This document shows positions 53,749 through 64,000 of a DNA stretch of 64,000 bases, piece after piece. The notes below the pieces were generated by a model. That model did not search any database, had not been told where the DNA came from, and saw nothing but the letters and a program-made list of their open reading frames with translations. Position 1 is the first letter of the stretch. Each line of letters starts with the position of its first letter. Source of the stretch: Schistosoma haematobium (Eukaryota > Platyhelminthes > Trematoda > Strigeidida > Schistosomatidae); NCBI RefSeq assembly GCF_000699445.3, contig NC_067202.1, positions 4,309,458-4,373,457 on the forward strand. Direction: 5' to 3'. The position numbers and the translations under genes are program-made.

Positions 53749-54929
53749 AAAATAATAATAATAGTGTTTTCAATTAGGTTGGATTGACTTGCGATTCAGT
53801 ATACACTTCTTATAGTTTTGTGTTCCCTCGAAAAAGTATAAAGTAATACATCTATTGATGTGTTTTGTGGGATAGTCTATCTGGTTTCTGATATTTTGAC
53901 TCAAGGTTCAGGAAAGTAGGTCTTTGAGTAATTTATCAATGAGGCGTAGAACACAGCAGGAGAATTAATGGTGTGGATAAAAATATAACAGGGATATTTT
54001 GCTTTCCAGTAATACATAGAGACATTTACATTGACTGGTCACAAAGTAGTACACAACACTATGTTTTTCTAATCCTACTTAGTACTGATCAAATTCTATA
54101 CTATGTTTCAACGTTAGATATTTTGAGATAGTGTGGTGGCTCACCACTTTAGTGGCCCGTGATCTGACTGTGATTTGTATAAACAAATGAATACTCCATG
54201 GAAAATGAATCTTCTGCTTAATTCTGCTTGTCACATCTAGGTTAACCCCATTTGAGTGAAGGAGGTAGTAAGAAGCCAAATACAGATTGAATCGGTTGAA
54301 TGTATTTCAGACATTCGTTTACTCAGACAGAAATCAAAATGAGAAGAGGAAAAGCGAAGCAAAACAGACCGGAGAAGACAAGAGTACCAGCTCTTCGTGA
54401 TAAAGCCTAACTCCTTATTTATACCTAGACAAAAATAAGCTAAAGGCATGTGGTGGAGAGGGTAAGCGATACACACATGCTCAAATGAAAACAGTTAAAA
54501 TTATAGGCAAATAATTAAGAAGGTCAAAATAAATTGATCTGTGCAAAAGGTAGAATAACCCATATATGCGTGACATGGTACCACACACTACAGTAGTTTT
54601 CAGTAAAGCTTGAACTATTGTTAATCAGTTCTCATAAAATTGCAGTTACACCTTGACGACAAGTCCCAATTAGTATAAAATCTAAACTAAGTAGAGTTTT
54701 GTGTTCACCACCTCAAATCGCCTAACATAAAAAGGGCAAGTACTCACATAGACTGTAATGAAATACTTATACAGAAGTGTAGAGTGATAGAAATCAGAAT
54801 TTTCAAAATATAAATTAAGGAAGTACCAGTCAGTCATTCAATGAATAACATCAAATTGTATCTTTGGCATTATTGATTATGATTCAGTTTTCAAAAGTTA
54901 ATATCTAGCAACTTTTCTATTGTTTGATA
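53749..54929. other. Intron 7 sequence, nothing firm
   Basis: Near 54650-54700 CCTTGACGACAAGTCCCAA is a possible hammerhead relic. Frames at 54079-54476 (minus) have no recognisable domain. Confidence 0.4.
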
Positions 54930-54995
54930 CAGTCAGTCAGGTACAACATAGGACGAGGCACATATATGAATCGGTCCAAGTTGTCATACAATATT
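54930..54995 (-). mobile_element. NL2-type 3' tail
   Basis: CAGTCAGTCAGGTACAACAT, AGGACGAGGCACATATATG and TCGGTCCAAGTTGTCATA: an inverted tail module. Confidence 0.65.
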
Positions 54996-55616
54996 ATAGA
55001 TTTATTCTAATTCATGATTTCTTCATACATCGACTTTAACAAAATAACCAATTGGATCTTAAAAATCAGTAGAGAGTCTCATATCAAGGGTTCGAATGAT
55101 CCCGTAACTAAAATCTATTTATTCTAGAAAATATTAAAATCCTTTTGACCTGATATGAGATTGCAATTGGAAATATGACCCATTATATTCCGATCCAGTG
55201 ATATATTGATATTGTATTCAACACAAAGTTGAATTTCTTAGCTTCCGTTGAATAATTGATCATGAATGATTCGAAATCATGATGAAATATGTGTTTTTTT
55301 GCGTTCTGATTTTTAATGATCCTCATTATATTACGATTTAAGTTTGTAATCAACACTCTTTTCTAAATCTAAGGTATATTAATCATAAAACGAGATATTA
55401 TTCAAGGTTGTTAGGATTATATGGACGGTTATCACTTCCCTGTTGTCTAGATAGTAGAAGTATACTCCTTAAGGTACTTAAAGAAATAAGATTAATAGTA
55501 ACCATGTAGACTTGAGAGCATTACCACACAGTACAAAGGATAAATGCTTGAGGATAGTGACACATGGTAGTTCTAAAATGAATAATTTAGACTAAAATAT
55601 TCTATATGGCATAATT
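54996..55616. other. AT-rich sequence, nothing recognised
   Basis: No exon or shared repeat was seen. Confidence 0.4.
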
Positions 55617-56545
55617 ACTTGCTTACCCCTCATGGAGATGCATTGGGCGACCACAAGCATTCTATATCCAACTCTGTACTGGACAATCCTCTCCAGTTCT
55701 TTCCAGTTGCTATTCTTTGGTCTCCCCCTTTTCCGCTTCCCTTCACGATTCCAAGTTGGCGCTTGCCTCGTGATTCAGTTTGGTGGTTTCCGTAATGTAT
55801 GTCCTATCCATTTCCAACGTCTTTTTCTGATTTTTGCTTCAGCTGGAAGCTGAATTGTTCTCTCCCATAGTAGGCTGTTGATGATGGCATCCGGTCGACG
55901 GTGATTGAGTGCCTTAAGTAGAATAGTGTCCATAAATACCTGTACACATTTGATGATGGTAGTTCTGCAAGTTCCAGCTCCACACAGTAAAACTGTCTTG
56001 ACGTTCGTATTGAAGATTTTCGCTTTGATGTCGGTTGACAGTTGTTTTGAGTTCAGCAAGTTTTTTTCAATCCTTACCTTTATGTCTGCACCAGATCCTC
56101 CTCGTTCATAGATGATGTTGACCAAGTATGTGAAAGATTCCACATCTTCTAGAACTTCTCCATCAAGTGATATAGGGTCGGTGTATTCTGTGTTGTATTT
56201 TTTCCCTTGTGTGTGTGGAGGCCTACTGATGCAAAGGCTGCTGCTACACTGGTTGTCTTGACCTGCATTTGTTGGAGTGTGTGGAATAGAAGGGCCGGAT
56301 CATCTGAGAAGTCCGAATCGTCTAGTTGATTCCAAGTTGTCCTTTGTGTTTCTTACTTCCTGTGAGATGTAAAGGTCTTCATAATTCAGTCAACCACCAG
56401 AAGAAAAAGAAAGGGGCAGAGTAATCAAATTTGTTTGACTCCGGTCCTCACTCGGAATGCATCTGTCATGTGTCTTCTATGCACGACTTCATAGTGTAGT
56501 CCGTCATCTGGCATAATATATAATGTATGGTACGCAGTTGTACTA
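55617..56545 (-). pseudogene. SR2-like non-LTR retrotransposon, longest RT fragment
   Basis: On the minus strand: DGLHYEVVHRRHMTDAFRVR, TGVKQI, a stop, LLCPFLFLLVVD, a stop, IMKT; then [35 protein letters not shown]; then [24 protein letters not shown] sequence, [20 protein letters not shown] and [17 protein letters not shown]. The catalytic FADD box reads FSDD, and stops and frameshifts interrupt it. The 3' end has CTCCATGAGGGGTAAGC. It spans RT motifs to the 3' terminus, so it is the most complete but inactive copy here. Confidence 0.88.
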
Positions 56546-57179
56546 CAATTTTCATTATTCTGTTTACTTATATATCTTCATTATTACGATAGGATAGTAT
56601 CGACTCAATAAAGAGAAAAGAACTTATTAAACTAGAGTTTGAACATGAATTACTTTAAGATGTAAAACTAATAAATTAAGTCGTCAGTCAATGAGTTATT
56701 GTCATTTGGATTTGTTATAAACAATTGGACGGATACATACATACATACAAATTTTGCTGAATCATGTAATGTTTATAATCGTTTAGGAACATGAAGTTGA
56801 TTAACGAAGGTTCAAATTCTACAGTGAGCATCAATGTGGTCAAGATTTTAGGCACACCTTGTCAATTAGTGCCAAATATATGTTCAGGGTTTAATACCGG
56901 TTATCTCCAACAAACGAACATTGAAAAACCGAAACAACACATATTATTATTGAATAATATCTCTCCTAAAGGAATGGAAGCTGTCATAGTTCACTAATCA
57001 GCTTATTTATAATTATCTGGATTCTTTCTCACTAGTTTACTAACTCATATAAATTAGAAACTTTTTTGATAAAGTGCACATTAATTGACAACTAATTTAG
57101 TAATATAGTGGTTTGTGAAGGATATTTAATGTTATTGAGACTAGAGAGCTTCTTGATTATGACAACAACTGATAACCGG
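56546..57179. other. Intron 7 sequence with HHR-C relic
   Basis: Near 56815-56925 GTCAATTAGTGCC, TTCAGGGTTTAATACCGG and TTATCTCCAACAA suggest a decayed HHR-SINE C. The 68-codon frame 56791-56997 overlaps it and is not proposed as a gene. Confidence 0.4.
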
Positions 57180-57285
57180 GAATCACATGACAGTTGTTTT
57201 ATCCCAGTGTAGGACTCCTCAGCAATGGCCATCCACCGTCCCACCACTGACTAAACCTAAGACCTCCAGGTGTGAAGTACATACT
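57180..57285 (-). repeat. HHR-SINE relic
   Basis: GTTTTATCCCAGTGTAGGAC, TCCTCAGCAATGGCCATCCA and CCTAAGACCTCCAG keep the inverted hammerhead-to-B-box order. Confidence 0.6.
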
Positions 57286-57469
57286 TGCCAATTATGTTAT
57301 ATAATTAGTGTTCACTAAGATCGACCACTAGATTATTGACAAATCTGTATTCCTTATTCCTATGATCTATCTGACATTGCTTTTAGTCATTTAGATCTAG
57401 ATACCTCTGTCAGTTGAATTAGTCAATATTATCTTATATCCGATGTCATTACTAAAAATGTTATCACTC

Positions 57470-57765
57470 GGTTTGTAATAGTGTAATGAGCGAATACCAC
57501 TTTATTATTTTGTACAAAATCACATAATGCCTTTGGAATATATGGAAATCACACATTCAATACATCATTTGTATATCTTCTTTGAGTTATCCTTTACACA
57601 TACCCTATGATACTTCCAATATAATTGTAATTTTCATTGCTCCCTGTTTTCTCTCCTTTTCTCCTTACTTTAAATATTCTGCTGGTAAGCATTCCAATTC
57701 CTATTCCTACTACATACTACATATATCTGTCCACATAAGTAGCTCATACCACAATTGAATTTCTA
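57470..57765 (+). repeat. R5 repeat
   Basis: ATTCAATACATCATTTGTAT, TCTCCTTACTTTAAATATTC, TACTACATA and AAGTAGCTCATACCACA follow the R5 order of 14190-14500. Confidence 0.55.
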
Positions 57766-57884
57766 GCACGTTTAAATGACGATGTTATGCACAACTGTTA
57801 ATGTTACACTACTCCTGGCTTATGTTTGAATTATGTTCGAATTGTTTCCCAAACTATTAAGAGAAAGTATCGTTTAAACGTGTG

Positions 57885-57964
57885 CTAATGAGGTATGGCA
57901 ACTTGGACCGATGCACATACATGCCTGGTCCTACGTTGTAGCTAACTGACTGACTGACTGACTT
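57885..57964 (+). mobile_element. NL2-type 3' tail
   Basis: GTGCTAATGAGGTATGGCAA, CTTGGACCGATGCACATAC, GCCTGGTCCTACGTTGTAGC and (TGAC)n. Confidence 0.75.
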
Positions 57965-58535
57965 AGAAGGGGGTACATTTATGTGTATATGGAACATTTA
58001 ATAATAAACATTTTGTAAATTGTATATTTTCAAGTAACTGAAGATACCCATTATATCATTGAAGAAGAAAAAGAAAGGCAATCCAGTGAAGGAAGTTTTC
58101 TTTCTGACGATTTCTACTCAATGAGATGGTGTTGGTGAAAAATATTGGAAAAGGGTAGAAATAATAAAATGATAGATTATAGAAGATAGAATGAGAGGTT
58201 AGTACCATGAAAAGGATAAAAGACGGAACATACTGTGTTTATGCGCCAAGGTTAGGCTTGAACTGGTAGATAGCCATATCACCTGTTGTACATAAGTTTT
58301 TCAATTGCATTCCTACTGAGCTGACTCGTTTGGTTGTTTTTATCATTTTAAAGGTGGATTCTGGTTAAGCGAAGTGATCAGAATTGACTAAATGATTCAA
58401 AACTGAGCTTTTTATCCATCGGTTTAAGCTAAAAATTTGGCTTAGAAAAACAGTATGTTCAGTCCTTCACTTTTCCTCAGCCATTTATTACATAACTTCC
58501 TTTCAATGTCTGATTTTCCTAAACAATTCGTGACA
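57965..58535. other. Unassigned sequence
   Basis: No exon or clear repeat was seen. Confidence 0.4.
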
Positions 58536-58536
58536 T

Positions 58537-58765
58537 TAACACTGTTTGATGACAGCTCAGTAGTCTACTGATTAAGTGTTCTCAGGCCAAACTGAAGGTC
58601 CTGTGTTTAAGTCCCGTGTGTGGGATCGTGGATGAACACTACTGAGGGAAACCTATACTAGAATGAGACGGCCATCCAGTGCTTCCAGGTTTTCGACAGT
58701 GATCTAACATCGATTCATTCATGATATCAGTCTAAACTCAACAATCTCTAATACCTTATACTGAC
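58537..58765 (+). repeat. HHR-SINE B copy
   Basis: Head CATTAACACTG, A box GACAGCTCAGTAGTCTACTG, B box GTGTTTAAGTCCCG, hammerhead ACTGAGGGAAACC (core disrupted), tail GTGATCTAACATCGATTCAT to CTCTAATACCTTATACTGA. Confidence 0.8.
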
Positions 58766-60106
58766 AAGATATCACTTCAAGTTTTTCTTTAATTTAATTA
58801 ATACCATTATATTTTACTACAAACTACTATTTTAGCATATAAAATTAACTATCAATACGACTGTACAACATAAGTAAATGAAATTGTCGGAAAGAAAATT
58901 TCCGTCACTGAATTACTTTCTTTCTTTCTGCTTCTTCTTCTTCTTCAATATTGTGAATTGTTATTAAAATTTTCAATGCTTTTTTATAGCTCTTATATGT
59001 CTACAGGGTTGTGGAATCATCAATCAAAAGCAAAGTAGAACCTGACATATGTGTACATCGATTTAGACGTATACCACAGTAGTGAAAACAGTAATGATAT
59101 CTGTCAGTGATAGTAGGAAACATATGGCATAGAAAATGTAGTCAGAAAAGAAACTGAGTTTATGAAATTAAAAGTATGGATAAATAAACCGGAACCAATG
59201 TGATTGATTCTGTGTCATTCTCCAACTACTAGCTATTTTAATCATGGAGCAGTCAATCAGGTGGTTTGGACTTACTAAAATGGCTCAACCCAACTGTTGA
59301 TGGAACGATGTCACGTTTTAGTTTCTCTGACCTTAACTTTCTCTCAACCTACTCTTAGGTTAGTCAATATCAAGCTTTGAGGAGTACAATGGTTCGGTAT
59401 ATGTAACATACATGGACTAGTGACTTAAATTTCGGTCACTAGAGTACAAGTTCAAACCTGGCCGCATCTACCTAGTTTGGGCCACTAGTCAGTACAACTA
59501 AACCTCAAGTTCAACATATAATACGAAATCAAGTACACTAATATTCACCTGGTAAATGGCTTGAATAATCCAACCACCTCAGTAGATGAAGATCCACACC
59601 TCATCAACTGATATGTTTTCCAAGGAATTTTTACTTCAATTACATTTCGCATTATCTAATCACTATTTTATAAAGTTGAAGCAATTAGTCACTATAAACT
59701 GACTTCAATATCGAACATGTTCACTGCACCACAGATTCTAATTTTAATTCTATCCACGGGTGAATGACAAACAATCAACTTCTACTTGTAATCTTTCGAA
59801 AAATGTTAACAATCTATGTTAAGATTCCAGTCGAATCTGAACAGCTAATTGTTGATTGTATCATTATATATTTTTAATTGTAGATGACCAACGACTTAAC
59901 AATACATTCCACTAGTTACCGTCTATCAAGAGCAAATAAGATTATGACTACAAACGATCTAATCCATTTATTTTTTGCCTATCTGAATGTATAACATCCT
60001 CTTAAGAAAATTTATTCCCATTTATGTGAAGAAATGCAAATTTGAATCCATCATATGTTCTATATTCATTAAGAGATTTTTTGAATAGAGTTCGTTCAGA
60101 AAACAT
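58766..60106. other. Intron 7 sequence, nothing recognised
   Basis: A short TTC run near 58928-58946. No exon, RNA gene or shared repeat was identified over 1.3 kb. Confidence 0.4.
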
Positions 60107-60845
60107 GTTGCTTACTTACTTATGCCTGTTACTCCTAATGGAGCATAGGCCGCCAACCAGCATCCTCTAACACACTCTGTCCTAGGCCTTCCTTTCTAGT
60201 TCTATCCAATTGGTGTTCACTCTTCTCAGGTCTATCTTCATTTCCCGGAGTAATGTGTGTCTTTGGTCTTCCTCTTTTCCTTTGGCCTTGATGATTCCAT
60301 GTGAAGGCTTGCGTTGTGATGCAGTTGGGTGCTTTCATCAGTGTGTGTTCTATCCACTTCTAGCACTTCTTCCTGAGTTATTCCTCCCATTGAATCAGGT
60401 TTATTCTCTACCACAATAGGTTGTTGCTAATAGTGTCAGAGCGACGGATTCGAATTATTTTACGTAGACAACTGTTAATAAACACTTTTATCTTCTGTGT
60501 GATGGCTTTCGTAGTTCTTCAGGTTTCCGCCCCATACAGTAGAACTGTCTTGACATTTATATTGAAAATTCTGAATTTGGTGTTGGTTGACAGACAGTTG
60601 TTTTGAATCCCAGATATTCTTCAATTGTAATTATGCTGCTCTTGCATTGCCGACCCTCGCCTTCACATCTGCATCAGATCCACCGTGTTCATCAATGATG
60701 CTGCCCAGATATTTAAAGATTTTCACATCTTCCAAAGCTTCTCTGTCAAGTGTGATTCAATTGTTGCATGTTGTATTGTATCGGAGAATCTTGCTTTTCC
60801 TTTTGTGCATATTGAGACCTACTGTTGCTCCAGGTGAAGTTAGAA
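60107..60845 (-). pseudogene. SR2-like non-LTR retrotransposon, 3' part
   Basis: On the minus strand: [38 protein letters not shown] (shifted frame), and upstream blocks matching the [10 protein letters not shown] and WRTTKAI motifs of other copies and a YLGSIIDEHGG-like region near 60680. Frames are broken. The 3' end has GGAGTAACAGGCATAAGTAAG. 5' truncation removed the RT catalytic box. Confidence 0.85.
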
Positions 60846-61094
60846 AACATGTTAATGTCATTTTATTTTGTTACATATTTAAGACTGATTTCTAGACAAC
60901 AGCATCATCAGAATAAACTTTGAAGAAAATGGAATATTAAAATGTCAAGACAACTGTATCTACAAGATTACTTTCAAAGATATTTACTGACCTTCTACAT
61001 TTAAATAAAGGTTTTAAAATACAATGTTTGTATGACGAGTAAAAATGATAGTTGAAATGGAAGCCTATATTACACTGATGTTAAAATCACATAT

Positions 61095-61615
61095 ATTATT
61101 TATTTATTTGAATACACAAATATTGGTACAATGGGGCACCAGATATATATGCGCTACACAATCCATTTTATGTGTGTGTGTGGGCTGGGATACTGCTTGG
61201 GTGACCAGACCGAAGCAAGTGGTTTTCTTAGGGAAACACACCACGAGCCTTGGATCTAAAGTTCTGACCCACAACGCAGTTCCATGGTAGCCGGTGACCA
61301 ACAATAGGTTCATACGCCTTTTTTTCCCTCAGGATACTGGAGCCAGCCTATGTGTACCATTGGTTTGGAATCACGGTTTTCTAACTATCCTAGGTGGACT
61401 CACTGTGTCCACCAACCCGATTAAAGCGCCGGACATTTGTTTTTCGTCTTCTCAATTTCGTAAGCAACATCCTCGCCACGAAAAGGCAATGAGTAGGACT
61501 TCCCTGGCAGAGGATGGATACGCGTGTCACTGTGAGAGCATTTCGAGAGAGAGAGAGAAAGCTGACTCTCCCCACTCTCGGCCGTACCAGGGCATTTGGG
61601 GCCAAATCTCATATA
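61095..61615 (-). repeat. R1 repeat, long subfamily
   Basis: From the inverted tail (TTTATTTATTTGAATACACA) and ATTGGTACAATGGGGCACC to CTCTCGGCCGTACCAGGGC. It contains the long-form segment CTATCCTAGGTGGACTCACT. Frames of 65-112 codons exist on both strands. Confidence 0.8.
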
Positions 61616-62254
61616 AATATAGATTATTTTAATAGTCTCATGTTACAGCTTGAAACATCTGAAAAACAATACAAAGTATCAATTAATTAAGTTAAAATAG
61701 TTTACTAACTCAATGCATATGTTACATAAACGGTTAGCTTTAAAATGATAAGTTCAAGTGAACCATTTGGACCCTTAATCATCATCTATTTTCTTTTTAG
61801 TAACTAAGGTAAATTTCCAATTTTATGACCATATTCCTTTTATCATTTAGATTTCAGTCATTGTCGAATGAATATTGATTTTTTTTTGTGTGTGGAAAAT
61901 TATAGACATAATTATATGCATATTTGAATGAAACCACCAATGAAATTTAGACTATTTTCCTAATAATAATCAATCATTAGAGTCTTTTAAATCTGATCTC
62001 TTATTGGTTAAATTTGACCTACAGGCATCTATATAAGCTTATCGTATTGATTGATCTAATCAAAAGTTTTAAAAATACCAAAAAAATTATTTATTTATTT
62101 ACTTTAAGAGAAAAAAATCGAAGGGTCTTTTTCATTTCTTTTCTTATTTGGTTCCTTTATAGAAGGAAGAGTTATAGTTACCTTTTTTAATGAATTAACC
62201 ATTATTTGAAGAAAAAACACAATTTCATCAAGATCTATCGTTTAGACCTTTTCC
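61616..62254. other. AT-rich sequence, nothing recognised
   Basis: No exon or shared repeat was seen. Confidence 0.4.
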
Positions 62255-62385
62255 AGCGATGTTATTGTTTAACCTTAATGAATCCATAAAATTTAAGCGA
62301 CACATTCATCATTGTCTTCAGATCCGATTGAACTCCATTAGTCGCTGCTTTGCAGTAGAACTTCAGGGAATACCTGTTAGAGATC
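62255..62385 (-). repeat. HHR-SINE A head fragment
   Basis: GTTTAACCTTAATGAATCCA, GCGACACATTCATCATTGTC, GATTGAACTCCATTAGTCGC and AGAACTTCAGGGAAT are the inverted 5' head only, with no tRNA-like part or hammerhead. Isolated heads are unusual for 5'-truncating retroposons. Confidence 0.65.
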
Positions 62386-62509
62386 ATTATTTTAAAGTAC
62401 TTTTACTCGACTCAATATGATAAAATGAATATAAGTCGTAATTTTAACTCTACATTCAATGTCAATAATACTTGAAGTGTTTTTATGAGATTATGTCACA
62501 GTTTAGTGG

Positions 62510-62998
62510 CTCAGTGATCCCCCAAATGCTCTGGTACGGCCGAGAGTAGGGTGAGTCCGCTCTCCCTCTCGAAATGCTCTCATATGGCCACGCGTATATA
62601 TCCTCTGACAGGGAAGTCCTACTCACTGCCTTCTCGCACCACGGGTGTTGTTTACGAAAATAAGAGGACGAAAAGCGAATGTCCGGCGCTTTAACCGGAT
62701 TCCAAACCAATCGTGTACATGGGCTCCAGTATCCTAAAGGAACAAATGGTGTATGAACCTATTGTTGGTCACCGGCTTCCATGGGACTGCATCTCCATAC
62801 GATGCTTCACTGTCTTGTGGATCAGACCTTCAGGTCGAAGGCTCGGGGTGTGGCCACCTAAGAAAACCACCTGCTTCAGTTTGGGCACCCGAGCAGTATC
62901 CCAGCCCTCACACATGTCGAATGATATTTGTGTAGCGCATATGTATTTGATGCCTCCTTGTACCAATATCTATGTGTTAAAATAAATAAAATGAATAA
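62510..62998 (+). repeat. R1 repeat, short subfamily, near full length
   Basis: CCCCAAATGCTCTGGTACGG to TGTACCAATATCTATGTG with tail TTAAAATAAATAAAATGAAT. It lacks the long-form segment. Best copy for defining the 3' end and A-rich tail, which supports the retroposon interpretation and the sense orientation. Confidence 0.82.
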
Positions 62999-63044
62999 GA
63001 CTCCAACTAGATCGTTTGTCATCTGTTATCGGTGTATATACATA

Positions 63045-63340
63045 TGATCAATCCTCGTATACAATCATTGAGTTAAATTGTGTTAGTGAATAATGGAATT
63101 AAATAAGTCAAATACGAGAATGATATTTGAATACGTATATTTCATATAATCGTTGATCGGACATCGAAACAAAACAAAATGACGCGTAACAGAGAAGGCG
63201 TCATATAATTTGCTTTGTTCACTCCGTATCCCTGATTGTCTGTCAATGATGATATGAAATCCATTCTCGTATTTGACTTATTTTAATTCCATTATTCACC
63301 AACGCGAGTTAAGTCGATAATTTTATACGAGGATTGGCAA
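63045..63340. mobile_element. Element with long terminal inverted repeats (MITE-like)
   Basis: The left arm about 63045-63130 (ATCAATCCTCGTATACAATC, AATAATGGAATTAAATAAGT, AATACGAGAATG) is inverted at about 63251-63337 (CATTCTCGTATTTGACTTAT, AATTCCATTATTCACC, ATACGAGGATTG). About 120 bp lie between the arms. No target duplication was recognised. It could be a MITE or an inverted LTR fragment. Confidence 0.6.
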
Positions 63341-63699
63341 CATGTATAGTTCGATAGCAATCATTCATACGATCATAACACGATTAAATATAGGGTCACT
63401 AAAACAGTAACAGTTTTTCTGTGAGAATAAAGTGAATTATCACTTCTTCCCTGTAGTTTTGATACTCAGATAGAAATGTAATAGGATAGTCTAATACTTT
63501 AATTCATTACACTGATTTTCAGTACAGAAAAAACTTTGTCCTGAGAAAAATATTCACAACAGTTAGAAAGTAACAAATTACTTAAGAGATTAATAAGCTT
63601 AAAAGTATACTAAGTTACTAGGGTTGATTAGACTTTTGTTTTCATCATGACTTAGTGTTAATCTTTCTGTTTAATGCCTCCGAGAAACTGAGTAGAAAT

Positions 63700-64000
63700 T
63701 AATGTTATTTCAACAGTTGAGATAATGAGTCAATTGAAGCTAGACCACCATGGAAAACCTGGAAGCATTGGACGGCCGTTTCGTCCTAGTATGGGACTCC
63801 TTCGCAGTGCGAATCCACGACCCCGACTCGCAAGATTCGAACCCAGGACCTATCAGTCTCGCGCCAGGCGCTTAACCAACTAGATCATTGAGCTGGCGTC
63901 CAACGGTATTAGTGTCTAACTTCAACTAATCCACGTAATTAAGCGACACATCCACCATTGTCATCAGTGAGTTGCTATCTCACAACAGACCTGGTTGAAC
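63700..64000 (-). repeat. HHR-SINE A, runs off the window
   Basis: Inverted tail AATGAGTCAATTGAAGCTAG, hammerhead (first core box altered to CTGCGAAGGA; GAAA and stem III ACGG/CCGT intact), B box GATTCGAACCC, A box CTAGATCATTGAGCTGGC and head through CATCAGTGAGTTGCTATCTC, CAGACCTGGTTGAAC. It is cut by the window end. Confidence 0.85.

Noticed and set aside
56791..56997. 68-codon ORF as a missing Ras-GRF exon
   Set aside because: No similarity to DH or PH2, no clear splice sites, and overlap with a decayed HHR-SINE C.

Overview
The window is AT-rich, intron-dominated flatworm DNA, most likely from a Schistosoma species. The basis is the mix of repeats: Smα-type elements with hammerhead ribozymes (HHRs), RTE-type non-LTR retrotransposon ends resembling SR2, a Penelope-like relic, and many tRNA-headed SINE-like copies. 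The species was not determined and no database was searched.

One host gene is recognisable. Seven exons on the + strand (7971-8077, 17874-18015, 22513-22590, 26803-27056, 28914-28993, 31309-31502, 34276-34386) join in frame into 322 codons. They cover the end of an N-terminal PH domain, a coiled coil, an IQ motif and most of a Dbl-homology (RhoGEF) domain, in the order seen in animal Ras-GRF (RASGRF1/2). Exons for the start of the PH domain and for the rest of the protein (rest of DH, second PH, REM, CDC25 RasGEF) were not found and probably lie outside. Coding sequence is about 1.5% of the window. Intron 1 is 9.8 kb, and everything from 34387 to the window end appears to be one intron of at least 29.6 kb.

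The rest is introns full of retroelements. Labels used below: 'HHR-SINE A/B' = tRNA-headed element with a hammerhead after the B box and two tail subfamilies; 'HHR-SINE C' = a second tRNA-headed family with a different hammerhead-like module; 'Smα-like' = a third; 'SR2-like' = RTE-type non-LTR 3' ends with (TAAG)n tails; 'NL2' = a second non-LTR family with (GACT)n tails; 'PLE' = Penelope-like element; 'LTR-a' = solo LTRs with 5-bp target duplications; 'LTR-b' and 'LTR-c' = two other LTR-like repeats; 'R1', 'R4', 'R5', 'R6' = unnamed dispersed repeats.

The most unusual signal is that HHR-SINE copies repeatedly occur as tail-out inverted (fold-back) composites. One composite is flanked as a unit by a perfect 12-bp duplication (49887-50310). 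A related event is a 381-bp HHR-SINE C insertion with a 14-bp duplication, whose 5' head is a 74-bp-arm palindrome (11083-11491). Four sequence-distinct families here (HHR-SINE A/B, HHR-SINE C, Smα-like, PLE) carry hammerhead modules; in the first three the module directly follows a tRNA-like pol III promoter.
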